From Sphingomonas telluris (GTDB taxonomy: Bacteria; Pseudomonadota; Alphaproteobacteria; Sphingomonadales; Sphingomonadaceae), in NCBI RefSeq assembly GCF_022568775.1, contig NZ_JAKZHW010000002.1, positions 633,501 through 697,500 of the forward strand: a stretch of DNA of 64,000 nucleotides, written 5' to 3'. Of the stretch, positions 16,525 to 26,218 are shown one piece after another. The first letter of the stretch is position 1; each line of letters begins with the position of its first letter. Below the pieces are notes generated by a model. It worked only from the letters and a program-made list of their open reading frames with translations, did not search any database and was not told where the DNA came from. A program made the position numbers and the translations under genes.

Positions 16525-17817
16525 ATGCGCAAATTCGTCCTTGTTCTTGCAGGTCTCTGCCTGCCTGCTTCGGCGCTCGCCGCCGCTAGCCAGCAGCCGA
16601 TCGAGCCGATCGAGGTTCCGCCGAGTGTCGAGCAGGGTCTCGACATGGTCTACATCGACCGCGAGATCGCGCCGTCGATGCAGCAGCGCGACGCGCAGCA
16701 GCACGACCAGGGAATCGACCAGTTCAAGGTCGCCGACGCCGACATGTTCGCGCCGGTGCACCCGCTCTACACCGATCTTCGGCGAGCGCTGGTTCGCTAC
16801 GAGATGCGCTGGGGCGACCTGCCGCAGGTGCAGATCCCGGCCGGCCCGACGCTGAAGCTCAACATGACCGGCGATCGCGTCGCGCTTCTGCGGCAGCGGC
16901 TGGGGCTTCCCGAGGGGACGAAGTTCGACGCACCGCTGGCTGCGGCGGTCAAGGAATTCCAGGACGTTCATGGCTTGAAGGCAGACGGCGTCGCAGGCGC
17001 GGGGACGATCCAGGCGCTGAACCGTGGCTTCAAGCATTACGAGGATGTGCTGCTGCTCAATCTCGAGCGGGCGCGCCGCCTTCCGCAGACAACCGAATCC
17101 GGCCGCTACATCCTCGTCGACGCGGGCTCGGCGCGCCTGTTCATGTACGAGAATGGGAAGCCGGTGGACTCCATGCGCGTCATCGTCGGCAGCAAGGTAA
17201 CCGAGACGCCGATGATGGCGGCGCTGCTGCGCTACGTCAGCCTCAATCCTTGGTGGAATACGCCGCCGGAGCTGGCGACGAAGTCAGTCGCTCCGGGCGT
17301 ACTCAAGGAAGGCCTAAAGTACCTCACCGACCGCGACTATGAGGTCCTTTCGGACTGGACTGACGACGCGACGCCGATCGATCCATCGACGGTGGATTGG
17401 CAAGCGGTCGCCGACGGAAAGGCGACCGTTCGCCTCCGGCGTGGGCCTGGACCGTGGAATTCGATGGGCGACATGCGGTTCAACATGCCGAACGACTTCG
17501 GCATCTACCTGCACGACGTGCCCGACTTCGAGCACGCGCTGTTCGACAAGGACGACCGCTGGATCAGCAACGGCTGCATCCGGCTTCAGGACGCGCATCG
17601 CCTGGCGAAATGGCTGTTCGGCCGGACGATGGTCGCGGATTCGAAGACGGAAGAGAATGTCGACGTGCCGGATCCCGTACCCGTCTACGTCACCTATCTG
17701 ACCGCCGAGGCGGGTGCGAACGGGCCGAAGTTCCGTGCCGATCGGTACAATCGCGACCCGGCTCTCCTGGCCCGCTATTTCGGCAAGGATCAGCAGGTCG
17801 CGTCCGCCGGAAACTGA
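16525..17817 (+). CDS. Exported L,D-transpeptidase with peptidoglycan-binding domain, paralogue
   Basis: 430 residues from the ATG at 16525, with GAAGGGG upstream; the open frame to 15526 is antisense shadow of the RNase Z-like gene. A signal peptide (MRKFVLVLAGLCLPASALAA) is followed by a PG_binding_1 repeat (MTGDRVALLRQRLGL to DGVAGAGTIQALN) and a YkuD domain with GIYLHDVP and active-site SNGCIRLQDAH. It parallels the protein at 10903 along its length, including the VEQGLDMVYID / IKQGVDFVYVD segment, so the two are paralogues 5.6 kb apart. They may act at different growth stages. Confidence 0.9.
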   Translation: MRKFVLVLAGLCLPASALAAASQQPIEPIEVPPSVEQGLDMVYIDREIAPSMQQRDAQQHDQGIDQFKVADADMFAPVHPLYTDLRRALVRYEMRWGDLPQVQIPAGPTLKLNMTGDRVALLRQRLGLPEGTKFDAPLAAAVKEFQDVHGLKADGVAGAGTIQALNRGFKHYEDVLLLNLERARRLPQTTESGRYILVDAGSARLFMYENGKPVDSMRVIVGSKVTETPMMAALLRYVSLNPWWNTPPELATKSVAPGVLKEGLKYLTDRDYEVLSDWTDDATPIDPSTVDWQAVADGKATVRLRRGPGPWNSMGDMRFNMPNDFGIYLHDVPDFEHALFDKDDRWISNGCIRLQDAHRLAKWLFGRTMVADSKTEENVDVPDPVPVYVTYLTAEAGANGPKFRADRYNRDPALLARYFGKDQQVASAGN

Positions 17818-17821
17818 CGGC

Positions 17822-18850
17822 TCAGTTTCCGCGAACGGTGGGCCAGCCGTTTCGCCATTCGATACGATCGACCAGCATGACCCGGCGGGTGTTCACCTCG
17901 TCGGTGGGCTTGGTGCGCGGCCGGCCGACGTCGACGGCGTGATAAAGGATCCAGCTGTTCCCGCGAGCGTCGGTCGCGACGGAATTGTGCCCGGGCGCGA
18001 TCCACTTGCCGCGCTTAGATAGGATGATGCTGTGCGGCGTGCCCTTCGCGTGCTGGAGCGTCTCGAACGGGCCCGTGGCGCTTTTGGAACGTGCAACCAT
18101 CACCGCATAATTGGCCTTCGCGCCGCAGCAATTATCGCCCGAGTAGAACATGTAATACCAAGGCCCGTGACGGAGCACCCAAGGTCCCTCGACGAGCACA
18201 GGAAACTGGTCCTTCGCCGGGTTCGGGCCGATGAGATCCTTCGGAGTGGTGCCGGGCGCGAAGGCCATGCGGTTGGCCTTGAGCTCCTGAACCTTGATCG
18301 GCTTGAAGCCGGAACCCCAGTAGAGGAGCTTCTTGCCCGTCGCCGGATCGTCGAAGGCCATCGGGTCGATATTGACGAAGCTCTCTCCGCACTGGAGCGG
18401 ATGACCCATGTCGGTGAACGGGCCTTCGGGGCGCGTCGCGGTGGCGACGGCGAGGCAGAGCCCGTGCCGCTCGTCAGCCGTGTCCGGCTTCGCAGAGTAG
18501 TACATGATATAGCGGCCGCCATCGCGCAGCACGTGCGGGGCCCAGAAGTCCTGCGTCTTGCTCGCCCAGTGCGGCTTGGTCGGTAGCGCATCGCCGAGCA
18601 GCCGCCAGCGCTTCAGGTCCTTCGACCGCGCGACCTGAAGGTTGATCCACTTGCCGTTGCGCTCGGTCTGCGTCGCATAGGCGTAGTAGAAGCCGTCGGG
18701 CGCCTTCAGGGCTGCGGGGTCCGGGAAGTCGGCGTCGATGACCGGGTTCGACGAACTCGCCGTTGCGCTTCGTGCGGAACTCGCCGCCGGCGCGAGGCAA
18801 AGAGCAACAGCCGCGAGGGGCGAGAGAAGCGACTGGACGCGTACAACCAT
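17822..18850 (-). CDS. Exported GH43-family glycoside hydrolase
   Basis: 342 residues with a signal peptide (SLLSPLAAVALCLAPAASSA) and a five-bladed propeller of the GH43 type. Proposed catalytic residues are Asp44 in FPDPAAL (base), Asp162 in NIDPMAF (pKa modulator) and Glu221 in LVEGPW (acid). It would release arabinose or xylose from plant polysaccharide in the periplasm or outside. It is the first member of a carbohydrate-use island, divergent from a second GH43 gene with 94 bases between starts. The exact linkage cut is not evident. Confidence 0.88.
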   Translation of the reverse strand: MVVRVQSLLSPLAAVALCLAPAASSARSATASSSNPVIDADFPDPAALKAPDGFYYAYATQTERNGKWINLQVARSKDLKRWRLLGDALPTKPHWASKTQDFWAPHVLRDGGRYIMYYSAKPDTADERHGLCLAVATATRPEGPFTDMGHPLQCGESFVNIDPMAFDDPATGKKLLYWGSGFKPIKVQELKANRMAFAPGTTPKDLIGPNPAKDQFPVLVEGPWVLRHGPWYYMFYSGDNCCGAKANYAVMVARSKSATGPFETLQHAKGTPHSIILSKRGKWIAPGHNSVATDARGNSWILYHAVDVGRPRTKPTDEVNTRRVMLVDRIEWRNGWPTVRGN

Positions 18851-18944
18851 GCGCGCGAGGTTATCGCGTGCGCGTGGCGAAACAATGATCTCTTTAAGCG
18901 AATTCAGGGTTTTATCGCCCGGCCAGCGCGCCTAGCGCGCACCC

Positions 18945-20333
18945 ATGTTCGAGTCCCCCGAGTCTTACACGATCGATGCCGTCGAAGACGGTGAAGCCAG
19001 CCTCCTGAAAGTCGCATCGCCCGACGGCCGCACCTGCGAATATCGCATCGCCGGCGGCGAGCATCCCGACTACCTGCGATTCTTTGCCGAGCTCTCACGC
19101 GATTTCGAAACACGGGTGCCGGGAGCGCACGAAGGTCCTGCCGCGGCGATGGGCGACATCAAGTGGAAGCCGCTCGTCATCGAAAATCTCAGCGAGCGGT
19201 CGCTCTACGGGTACGGCGATCCCGCGGTGCTCAAGGTCGAAGACGGTTGGATCCTGACGGCGACCACGAACGACGCGCCCGACGCCTTCCCGATCGTGCA
19301 TTCGCCCGACCTCAAGCATTGGGAGCATCGCGGCTTCGTCTTCCCCGAGGGCCATGCGCCCGACTGGACCGCGACCGGCAAGCATGTCGCCGACTTCTGG
19401 GCCCCGGAAATGGCGAAGGTCGGGGACGAATATTGGATTGCCTACACGGCCAGGCAGAAATCCAATGCGCTTGCGATCGGATTGGCGCGGGCACCATCAC
19501 CGTATGGGCCGTGGGTCGACAATGGCGAACCGCTGATCACCGGTGGTGAAGTGCTCTACCCCGGAACCGCGGCAAGCGGCGGAGTGATCGACTCCCACAT
19601 CTTCGTCGACGACGACGGCACGCCCTATCTGTTCTGGAAGAACGACACGAACGGCTTGTGGCCGAGGCCGCTGGCCGGATTGCTCCGCGAGCATCCGGAG
19701 CTGATCGAGGAATTGTTCGCGAGCGAACGCGATCGCCGCACCGCCGCATTCGCCGCCGCGATACAGCCCTGGGCGAACACGCGCAGGCCAATGGAGCGCT
19801 TCTTCCTGATGCAGCCGCTGATCGAGGCCGCGCTGGAGAATTGGCCGAGGGTCAAGAAGGCGCTTCTCGGCCTCGCCCATGCGTCGAAGATCGTCGAAGC
19901 GATGCGGACGCCGATCCATGCACGCCGCCTTTCACCCGACGGCCGCTCGCTGGCGGGTGAGGAGCATGTCGTCCTCGCAAACGACCTCGATTGGGAAGGG
20001 CATCTAATCGAGGGCCCGTTCGTGACGAAGCAACAAGGCCGTTACTGGATGTTCTATGCCGGCAACGACTTCTCGACGCCTGCGTACGGCATCGGTGTTG
20101 CCGTCGCCGATCATCCGTTCGGTCCTTACGTGAAGCGGCCGGAGCCTTTGCTGAAATCGGTTCGGGAATGGTGGGCACCGGGTCATGCCTCCGTTACCGA
20201 AGGCGCGGACGGAAGGCCGCAGCTGTTCTTCCACGCCTTCTTCCCAGACCGCTGCGGTTACAATGCCTTCCGCGGGCTGCTGACGGTCGGGCTGGACTTC
20301 ACGCGCGACGAAGTCAGGCTGCGGCAAGTTTGA
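18945..20333 (+). CDS. Cytoplasmic GH43-type glycoside hydrolase
   Basis: 462 residues, GH43-like, without a signal peptide, so it probably acts on imported oligosaccharides. Catalytic positions are recognisable as the Asp in YGYGDPAVL, the Asp in [12 protein letters not shown] and the Glu in LIEGPFV. A region of about 100 residues in the middle ([18 protein letters not shown] onward) is an alpha-helical insertion. About 75 N-terminal residues precede the propeller. No Shine-Dalgarno is visible; a GCGCG/CGCGC inverted repeat sits right before the ATG. The internal ATG at MGDIKWKPL is an alternative start. Confidence 0.82.
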   Translation: MFESPESYTIDAVEDGEASLLKVASPDGRTCEYRIAGGEHPDYLRFFAELSRDFETRVPGAHEGPAAAMGDIKWKPLVIENLSERSLYGYGDPAVLKVEDGWILTATTNDAPDAFPIVHSPDLKHWEHRGFVFPEGHAPDWTATGKHVADFWAPEMAKVGDEYWIAYTARQKSNALAIGLARAPSPYGPWVDNGEPLITGGEVLYPGTAASGGVIDSHIFVDDDGTPYLFWKNDTNGLWPRPLAGLLREHPELIEELFASERDRRTAAFAAAIQPWANTRRPMERFFLMQPLIEAALENWPRVKKALLGLAHASKIVEAMRTPIHARRLSPDGRSLAGEEHVVLANDLDWEGHLIEGPFVTKQQGRYWMFYAGNDFSTPAYGIGVAVADHPFGPYVKRPEPLLKSVREWWAPGHASVTEGADGRPQLFFHAFFPDRCGYNAFRGLLTVGLDFTRDEVRLRQV

Positions 20334-20370
20334 CCGCTCTACCCGATCCGCATCCACGAATGAGTTCGCG

Positions 20371-21408
20371 ATGCCTGTAAACCGTATCTTCGCCGTCGCA
20401 GCGGCGCTCCTCACCGCAGCATGGACGGTCCCGGCTGGCGCCGATCCGTCCTTCGTGCCCGTCTACGAGGACAATTTTCCTGACCCGTTCATCACATTCC
20501 ACAATGGCGAGTTCATCGCCTACTCGACGAACGACGGTCCGAACCTGCCGATGCTGACGTCGAGCGATCTCGTGCACTGGAAGAGGGTCGCGGCAGCCGA
20601 TGGACGGCGGATCGACGCGATGCCGAAGATGGCACCGTGGGCGAAGCCGGACCGGACGTGGGCGCCGGAGGTCATGAAGTCCGGCGACAAGTGGCTGCTG
20701 TATTACACGGCAGCGAGCGCGAAGAAGTCGATGCAGTGCATCGGCGTTGCCGTCGCCAGCGATCCGAAGGGTCCGTTCGTGGACAATTCCGCCGAGCCTT
20801 TGGTGTGCCAGACGGACGAGGGCGGAAGCATTGATCCCAATCCCTTTCGCGACGCCGACGGCAAGCTGTACCTCTATTACAAGAGCGACGGGAATGCGGT
20901 TGGGAAGCACAGCTTCATCTGGGGCCAGCGCCTGTCGGACGACGGCCTCAAGCTCGTCGGCGACGCCGTGCCCTTGCTGACCGACGACCAGAAATGGGAG
21001 TGGAAGCTGGTCGAGGCGCCATCGATGGTGAAGTCGCCTACGGGCTACCAGATGTTCTACTCGGCCGCCTATTACGGCTGGGATTATCCGGGCGAGCGGC
21101 TGTCGAACTATGCAACCGGGTACGCGAGCTGCTCGGGCCCTCTAGGCCCCTGCAAGGACGCGCCGGAAAATCCGCTGCTGCACAGTTTCAACGATCGCGA
21201 CGCAGGGTGCCTCAGCGGCCCGGGGCATCCGGCCGTGTTCCAGGCCGGCAAGCAGCACTTCCTCGCCTTCCACGCCTGGGCGGCGACTTCGGGCTGCCGC
21301 CCGCTCGACCCCGAGCGCTACCTCTATATCGCGCCTCTGTTCTGGAAGGACGGCAAGCCGACCCTGGGGCCGAGCCTGCGTGAGAGGAAGGCGCAAGAAC
21401 GGGGTTGA
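20371..21408 (+). CDS. Exported GH43-family glycoside hydrolase, third copy
   Basis: 345 residues with a signal peptide (MPVNRIFAVAAALLTAAW, cleavage near AGA-DP). GH43 landmarks are NFPDPFI (Asp38), TWAPEVM, SIDPNPFRDADGKL and LVEAPSM, where the acid Glu lies in EAP rather than EGP. Several cysteines (QCIG, ASCSG, DAGCL, SGCRP) suggest disulphides in the periplasm. It follows the cytoplasmic GH43 gene by 37 bases on the same strand, so they are probably co-transcribed. It converges on the halogenase homologue. Confidence 0.88.
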   Translation: MPVNRIFAVAAALLTAAWTVPAGADPSFVPVYEDNFPDPFITFHNGEFIAYSTNDGPNLPMLTSSDLVHWKRVAAADGRRIDAMPKMAPWAKPDRTWAPEVMKSGDKWLLYYTAASAKKSMQCIGVAVASDPKGPFVDNSAEPLVCQTDEGGSIDPNPFRDADGKLYLYYKSDGNAVGKHSFIWGQRLSDDGLKLVGDAVPLLTDDQKWEWKLVEAPSMVKSPTGYQMFYSAAYYGWDYPGERLSNYATGYASCSGPLGPCKDAPENPLLHSFNDRDAGCLSGPGHPAVFQAGKQHFLAFHAWAATSGCRPLDPERYLYIAPLFWKDGKPTLGPSLRERKAQERG

Positions 21409-21437
21409 TCGAAGCGACGGGCAGCCGCGGTGGTCGT

Positions 21438-22952
21438 TCAGCGGCTTGATTGGGCAGCACAGGCCTTGGCGATGAATTCGGAATGCGTTGGCATGTGCTC
21501 GGCCATGTGCCGGTAGCTGAGGTACATCTTGTCGAGCGCATCGCTCAGAACATCGGGGGCGATCGCCCTGGCGGCTGGCTCCTGCTCCTCGGGGACGATT
21601 CCTTGGCCCAGCAGAACGGCGACCCAGCTCGCTGTTCCGAACAGCTCGCATCCCTCGCGAAAAAGCCTGCCCTTCGCCCGCCACAACTCGAGCCTCCGGG
21701 CAAGGCTGTCGGGCACGTCCATCGTCCGGCAGTAGTTCCAGAACTCGGAATCGTCTCGCCTGGTTGCCTTGTAGTGAAGGATCACGAAGTCGCGGACGTC
21801 CTCGAAAACGTGCTGCATCTGGCGATTATATTCATCCCGTTCGACGGGATCGAAGCGCCTGTCGGGGAAGAGCGCGAGCAGCTTCGCAATGCCGCTTTGG
21901 ACGAGATGGATGCTGGTCGATTCGAGCGGCTCGACGAACCCGCTGGACAGGCCCAACGAAACGATATTTGCGTTCCACGCGAGACGCCGACGCCCGGCCG
22001 TGAATGACAGATGCCGCGGCGCGGCCAGCGGCTCGGCTTCAAGGTTTGCCAGCAGCAACTGTTCAGCCTGGCTTCGCTCGAGGTGCGCGCTCGAGTATAC
22101 AAGTCCGTTGCCCATGCGGTGCTGGAGCGGAATGCGCCACTGCCACCCGCTTTCCCGACCCGTCGAGCGGGTAAAGGGATCAGCCGGACCGGCCAGGCGG
22201 CTCGGCACCGCCACCGCCCGGTCGCAGGGCAGCCAGTGGCTCCAGTCATCGTAACCGGTCCCGAGCTTTTCTTCGATCAACAGGCCGCGGAATCCCGAAC
22301 AATCGATGAATAGTTCGCCCTCGATCGTCCGATCGTCCGCGAGCGTGACGCTGCGCACGTGACCGCTCTCGCCATCGAGCGTTAGGTCGACGATCTTGCC
22401 TTCGAGACGCTGCACGCCGGCCCGTTCGGCATGCGCGCGAAGGAATTTGGCATAAAGTCCCGCGTCGAAGTGAAAGGCGTAGGCCAGCTGCGACAAAGGG
22501 AGGCGTGCATCCGGGCCCGGCCTCGCAAACTTGCCAAGTGCTGCCGCAACGCCGCTCATCGACCATTCGCGAATGTCCGGGAGCGAGCGCCGCTTCGATT
22601 CACGCAGGTACAATTGGTGGAAGTGGACGCCGCGCAGGTCCTGGCCATGCGGTCCGAACGGGTGGAAATAGCGTTCGCCCTTCGCGCCCCAGTCGACGAA
22701 CTCGATGCCGAGCTTGAACGTGCCCTGTGCCGCTGCAAGGAACTCGTCCTCCGCGATTCCGACCATCTTGTTGTAGGCGATGAGTGGCGGGATCGTGGCT
22801 TCACCGACGCCGACGGTGCCGATCTCGTCCGACTCGATCAGCACGATCTCGACCGAAACCTTTTCGAGCAGAGCGGAAAAGGCGGCCGCGGCCATCCACC
22901 CGGCGGTCCCACCGCCCACGATCACGATCTTGCGGATGGCATGGTCGCTCAT
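21438..22952 (-). CDS. Flavin-dependent tryptophan-halogenase-family protein
   Basis: 504 residues. It has FADH2-binding GGGTAGW near the N-terminus, the family lysine Lys80 (in GTFKLGIEF) that handles hypochlorous acid, the halogenase-diagnostic WQWRIP and FVEPLESTSIH near the active site. All features needed for halogenation are therefore present by eye. It requires reduced flavin from a partner reductase that is not adjacent. In sphingomonads and relatives such genes often sit beside sugar TonB receptors, as here, and their real substrate is mostly unknown. It is transcribed in the same direction as the receptor, 87 bases downstream of it. Confidence 0.92.
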   Translation of the reverse strand: MSDHAIRKIVIVGGGTAGWMAAAAFSALLEKVSVEIVLIESDEIGTVGVGEATIPPLIAYNKMVGIAEDEFLAAAQGTFKLGIEFVDWGAKGERYFHPFGPHGQDLRGVHFHQLYLRESKRRSLPDIREWSMSGVAAALGKFARPGPDARLPLSQLAYAFHFDAGLYAKFLRAHAERAGVQRLEGKIVDLTLDGESGHVRSVTLADDRTIEGELFIDCSGFRGLLIEEKLGTGYDDWSHWLPCDRAVAVPSRLAGPADPFTRSTGRESGWQWRIPLQHRMGNGLVYSSAHLERSQAEQLLLANLEAEPLAAPRHLSFTAGRRRLAWNANIVSLGLSSGFVEPLESTSIHLVQSGIAKLLALFPDRRFDPVERDEYNRQMQHVFEDVRDFVILHYKATRRDDSEFWNYCRTMDVPDSLARRLELWRAKGRLFREGCELFGTASWVAVLLGQGIVPEEQEPAARAIAPDVLSDALDKMYLSYRHMAEHMPTHSEFIAKACAAQSSR

Positions 22953-23039
22953 GCGCCGTCATCCTGCATGGCGCAGCGGCTCAGGCAAGCGCTGAGCCGC
23001 GCACGCAGACCCGGGCGGTGATCCGGCCGAGGAAGCTGC

Positions 23040-26000
23040 CTAGCCTCGTTCGGGGGCTGGCGGTGGCGGCGGGGGCGGGGGCGGCGGGGCCGGTTCGACG
23101 ACCGGTGGCGGCGGTGGCGGGGGCGGAGCGGAGACCGGCGGTGGCGGAGCACTTGCCCGGCTTTCCCCGCCGAAGCGGAACCGAATCCCGCCCGACATCA
23201 CCGACTCATTGTAGCGGACGACCATCGGGAACTCTTCTCGGCTCGTCGGCTGGCCCGCAGCATAATTGACGCGGACGATATCGGAGCGGAACGGGATGTT
23301 CAGGATGTTCGTCCAGTCGAAGAACAAGGTTAGCTTGTCGTTGACGGCGTAGCTGCTGGACCAGTCGAGCCGGCCACTGCTCCTGCCCCGGCCCTGGAGG
23401 GTGTAAAAACCGTCCCGCGGGTCGAGAGTGCCTTCAGGATAGTCCGTGCGATGATTGTAGGAGAGCCTCGCCGAAATCGGGCCACTCTCGTACATGCCGA
23501 CCAGGTTAAACGTCCATTTGGAAACGTCCGGAATGCGGGTCCTGAGCACTGTTGCGTTCGGACCCGCCGCGGGCCCTGGGACGCACTCCTCGGCCGCAGG
23601 CGCGCAGAACAGTGGGAAGTCCACCTTCGCGTCAATGTAAGTGGCATTGGCCTGAATACCGAAGCCGCGTGCCCACGTCGGCACAAAGCCCCAGTCGAAG
23701 AAGGTGCTGACCTGGGCCTCGAGGCCTTGAATACGGCCCTCATTGGTGTTCACCGGGCCCGTGATCCGCACGGGCAGTCCCGTCGCCTCGTCGGTCATCG
23801 CTTCAAACGTGCGATTGACGATGAAGCCGCGCATGTCGCGGCGGAACACCGCGACAGAAGCGAAGCCCGTCCGTGAGAAATAATATTCGAGACTTGCGTC
23901 GTAGTTGTTGGACTTCAACGGACTGAGGGAGGGATTGCCGCCCGACCCCGTGATCTCGCAAGCCGGATTTGCGGGATCGAAGCAGTTCGGTGTGCCGAGG
24001 GCGAAACCTGGATTCAGTTGCTCGAACAGGGGCCGCGTGATCGTCTTTGTGGCGGCCAGCCGAAGTACGATGTCACGGCTGAAGTGGACGTTCACGTTCG
24101 CGTTGGGCAACCAGTTCGTATAGTCGTTCCCGACGTCGAGCGGCTCGAAAAGAAAGTCGTCTGGGTTCGGCGTGGATGCGTTCGGCACCCGCTGGAAGCC
24201 GTTGATGCGATCCTTGGTGTGCACCACCCGGACACCGAGCAGCCCGTCGACCGGAACGGATCCCTGGAAGTCGAATTTAATCTGGGCATAGCCCGCGAGC
24301 GTCTTCTCGTTGATGCCGAAGTCGCGCGTCGGGACCGGCGCTGGCGGATTGGCGTCGTTGTTTTGCGAGCGGTTCGGATTGCGATCGAGCGGGATGCCCT
24401 GGTCTACGTTGAACTGGCGCAGCGCGCTCAGACTGTCCCACACGCTGTTGAACGTTGGTGCGAGCCAGCTAGTGGGAGTGGGCTTGTTGTCGTCGCCTCG
24501 GAAGGCGGAGTGGAACAGCGCGTAGTCCAGGGGCACCTGGCTAATGAGAATGTTGAATCCCCCGGCAGCGACGTTCCTGAAGTTAGCGTCCCAGTAGCGC
24601 TCGCCGTCAGAACGGCCGGCGTCACGGTCAACGTAGCGCACGCCGGCCTGGATGTTCGGCAGCCAGTTGAGACCTGGCTCATATTCCGCATCGAGGCGAG
24701 CCTGCCAGTCCTTGCCGTCCGCGACGAGATAGCGCTCGAAGAAGCCGCGGTAATTGTAATTTGCCGGGTCCGCGAAATCGAGGCCTGTGATCTCCAAAGT
24801 CGGACCGTCGCCGCCCGGGCGACCGGTGAACCAGTTGACCGTGAAATTCTCGTTGTTGATCCCGAAGTCCACGCTTTCCGCGCGCAGCTTGAAGGTACTG
24901 TCCGTGTGCGCAAGGTCAGCGGTAATCCGCAGGGGCCCAGCATCGTAGCGGCCGCCGACGGCGAATTGATACGTGTCCGTCTTGCGCTTCGTAGCCCCCT
25001 GGAAGCCCTGGGTCTGGTAGGTGTCGTTGCAGCAACTGCCCGGATTGGTGACCGTGCCGCTGATCACCTGGCCGTCTTCGACGACCAGGTTGGAGTAAGC
25101 CGAGCCGCCCCAAAGCGGCACTTGCCACATGCGGTCAGTGCTTTCCTCCCGATAGCCTTGCCACAGGCCCTCGGCGTAGAACTCCAGGTCGGCGCTCGGG
25201 CGCCACTGCAGCGCGCCGTTGATCGATGGCCGCCAGCGATCGGCCTCTTCGTAGTGAAGCTCCGGCCAGTCGGGCGAACGGCCGCCGGCAGCACCGCCAA
25301 GATTATCGGCAATGAAGAACGCGTGCCGCCTAATCGAGTCCTGGTAGTGCATGCGCGTGTAGGAGAAGTTGATCAGCGCGCCGAAGTCGCCCCAACGGTT
25401 GCTAAGCAGGAGCTGCGCATTCGGCTTAAAGTCTTGCGCCTGCTTCGTGTGGTTGCCCCAAACCGACCCCGCGACCTCCAGACCGGTGAAGTCGAAGGGG
25501 CGGCGCGAACGAACGTTGATGAGTCCGGCCAAGCCAGGCTCGACGAGATCCGCCGTCGACGTCTTGAACGCCTCGACGGCTGCGATCGCGCCGGCGGGGA
25601 AATCCTGAAGCGCGACGGAGCGAGTCTCGGCGGTGAAAATCTCGCGGCCGTTATACGTGGTCGTATAATAGGAGCGATCGAGCCCGCGCAGCAGCACACG
25701 GCTCGCTTCGCCACCCGTCCTCTCGACCTGGATGCCGGGGATGCGCGCCGCCGTGTCGGACACGGTGATGTCTGGGAGCTTGCCGATGTCCTCGGCGACG
25801 ACTGCGTCGACAATCTGCGGGCTATTGCGCTTGATGTTCTGCGCGGACTGCAAGCTGCGCCGCAAACCCGTAACGACGATCTCGCCGCCGCCCTGATCCT
25901 CGCCGCTGGCAGTCTGAGTGGAATCGTCCGTTTGCGGGGAGCCGTCCGGAGCCGCCGGGTTGGTTTGCGCCTGAACTGTCGGGTCGGGGGGCGTTGCCGG

Positions 26001-26084
26001 CTGCGACTGAGCCCAGGAGGGCGTTGCAAGATTCGCGAAGGCTATGGCCGTGGTCGACCACAGGATGGTGCTCGTACGCAGCAT
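23040..26084 (-). CDS. TonB-dependent outer-membrane receptor with proline-rich C-terminal tail
   Basis: 1014 residues from the ATG at 26084 (GGAGAG upstream). Signal peptide, then a low-complexity spacer, then a plug (EIVVTGLRRSLQ through GLAGLINVRSRRP) and a 22-strand-type barrel. It matches the large Caulobacter/Xanthomonas-type carbohydrate receptors. The last barrel strand GGIRFRFG does not end the protein. About 42 further residues follow, rich in proline runs (APPPPVSAPPPPPPPP and similar), which is unusual because the terminal aromatic strand is the BAM signal. It lies between the halogenase homologue and an ABC importer, and probably binds a plant-derived glycan. About 130 bases upstream hold no gene. 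Confidence 0.93.
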   Translation of the reverse strand: MLRTSTILWSTTAIAFANLATPSWAQSQPATPPDPTVQAQTNPAAPDGSPQTDDSTQTASGEDQGGGEIVVTGLRRSLQSAQNIKRNSPQIVDAVVAEDIGKLPDITVSDTAARIPGIQVERTGGEASRVLLRGLDRSYYTTTYNGREIFTAETRSVALQDFPAGAIAAVEAFKTSTADLVEPGLAGLINVRSRRPFDFTGLEVAGSVWGNHTKQAQDFKPNAQLLLSNRWGDFGALINFSYTRMHYQDSIRRHAFFIADNLGGAAGGRSPDWPELHYEEADRWRPSINGALQWRPSADLEFYAEGLWQGYREESTDRMWQVPLWGGSAYSNLVVEDGQVISGTVTNPGSCCNDTYQTQGFQGATKRKTDTYQFAVGGRYDAGPLRITADLAHTDSTFKLRAESVDFGINNENFTVNWFTGRPGGDGPTLEITGLDFADPANYNYRGFFERYLVADGKDWQARLDAEYEPGLNWLPNIQAGVRYVDRDAGRSDGERYWDANFRNVAAGGFNILISQVPLDYALFHSAFRGDDNKPTPTSWLAPTFNSVWDSLSALRQFNVDQGIPLDRNPNRSQNNDANPPAPVPTRDFGINEKTLAGYAQIKFDFQGSVPVDGLLGVRVVHTKDRINGFQRVPNASTPNPDDFLFEPLDVGNDYTNWLPNANVNVHFSRDIVLRLAATKTITRPLFEQLNPGFALGTPNCFDPANPACEITGSGGNPSLSPLKSNNYDASLEYYFSRTGFASVAVFRRDMRGFIVNRTFEAMTDEATGLPVRITGPVNTNEGRIQGLEAQVSTFFDWGFVPTWARGFGIQANATYIDAKVDFPLFCAPAAEECVPGPAAGPNATVLRTRIPDVSKWTFNLVGMYESGPISARLSYNHRTDYPEGTLDPRDGFYTLQGRGRSSGRLDWSSSYAVNDKLTLFFDWTNILNIPFRSDIVRVNYAAGQPTSREEFPMVVRYNESVMSGGIRFRFGGESRASAPPPPVSAPPPPPPPPVVEPAPPPPPPPPPPAPERG

Positions 26085-26218
26085 GTCTCTCCCCTGTTCA
26101 CCACGCACTCTCCAATGCGCGGTTAGCGGGAGGTATGTGCCTCACCAAAAATGCTTACAACCCATTGGATACAAACATAAGTTAGTTTCGGGTCCGAATT
26201 AATCGAGGTGTTGCCCGT

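Noticed and set aside
18927..18941. GCGCG/CGCGC inverted repeat before the cytoplasmic GH43 start treated as an operator
   Set aside because: Arms are five bases of pure GC in a GC-rich genome; chance is too likely.
21423..21446. AGCCGC/GCGGCT stem between convergent GH43 and halogenase genes as terminator
   Set aside because: It overlaps the halogenase stop codon and has a long loop.
24018..26126. 702-codon open frame antisense to the TonB receptor
   Set aside because: Its composition follows the receptor codons and it has no recognised domains, so it is a shadow frame.
26085..26218. LacI-type operator upstream of the TonB receptor (TTGTATCC...GGTTGTAA)
   Set aside because: Only five of eight arm positions pair and it lacks the CG centre typical of such sites.
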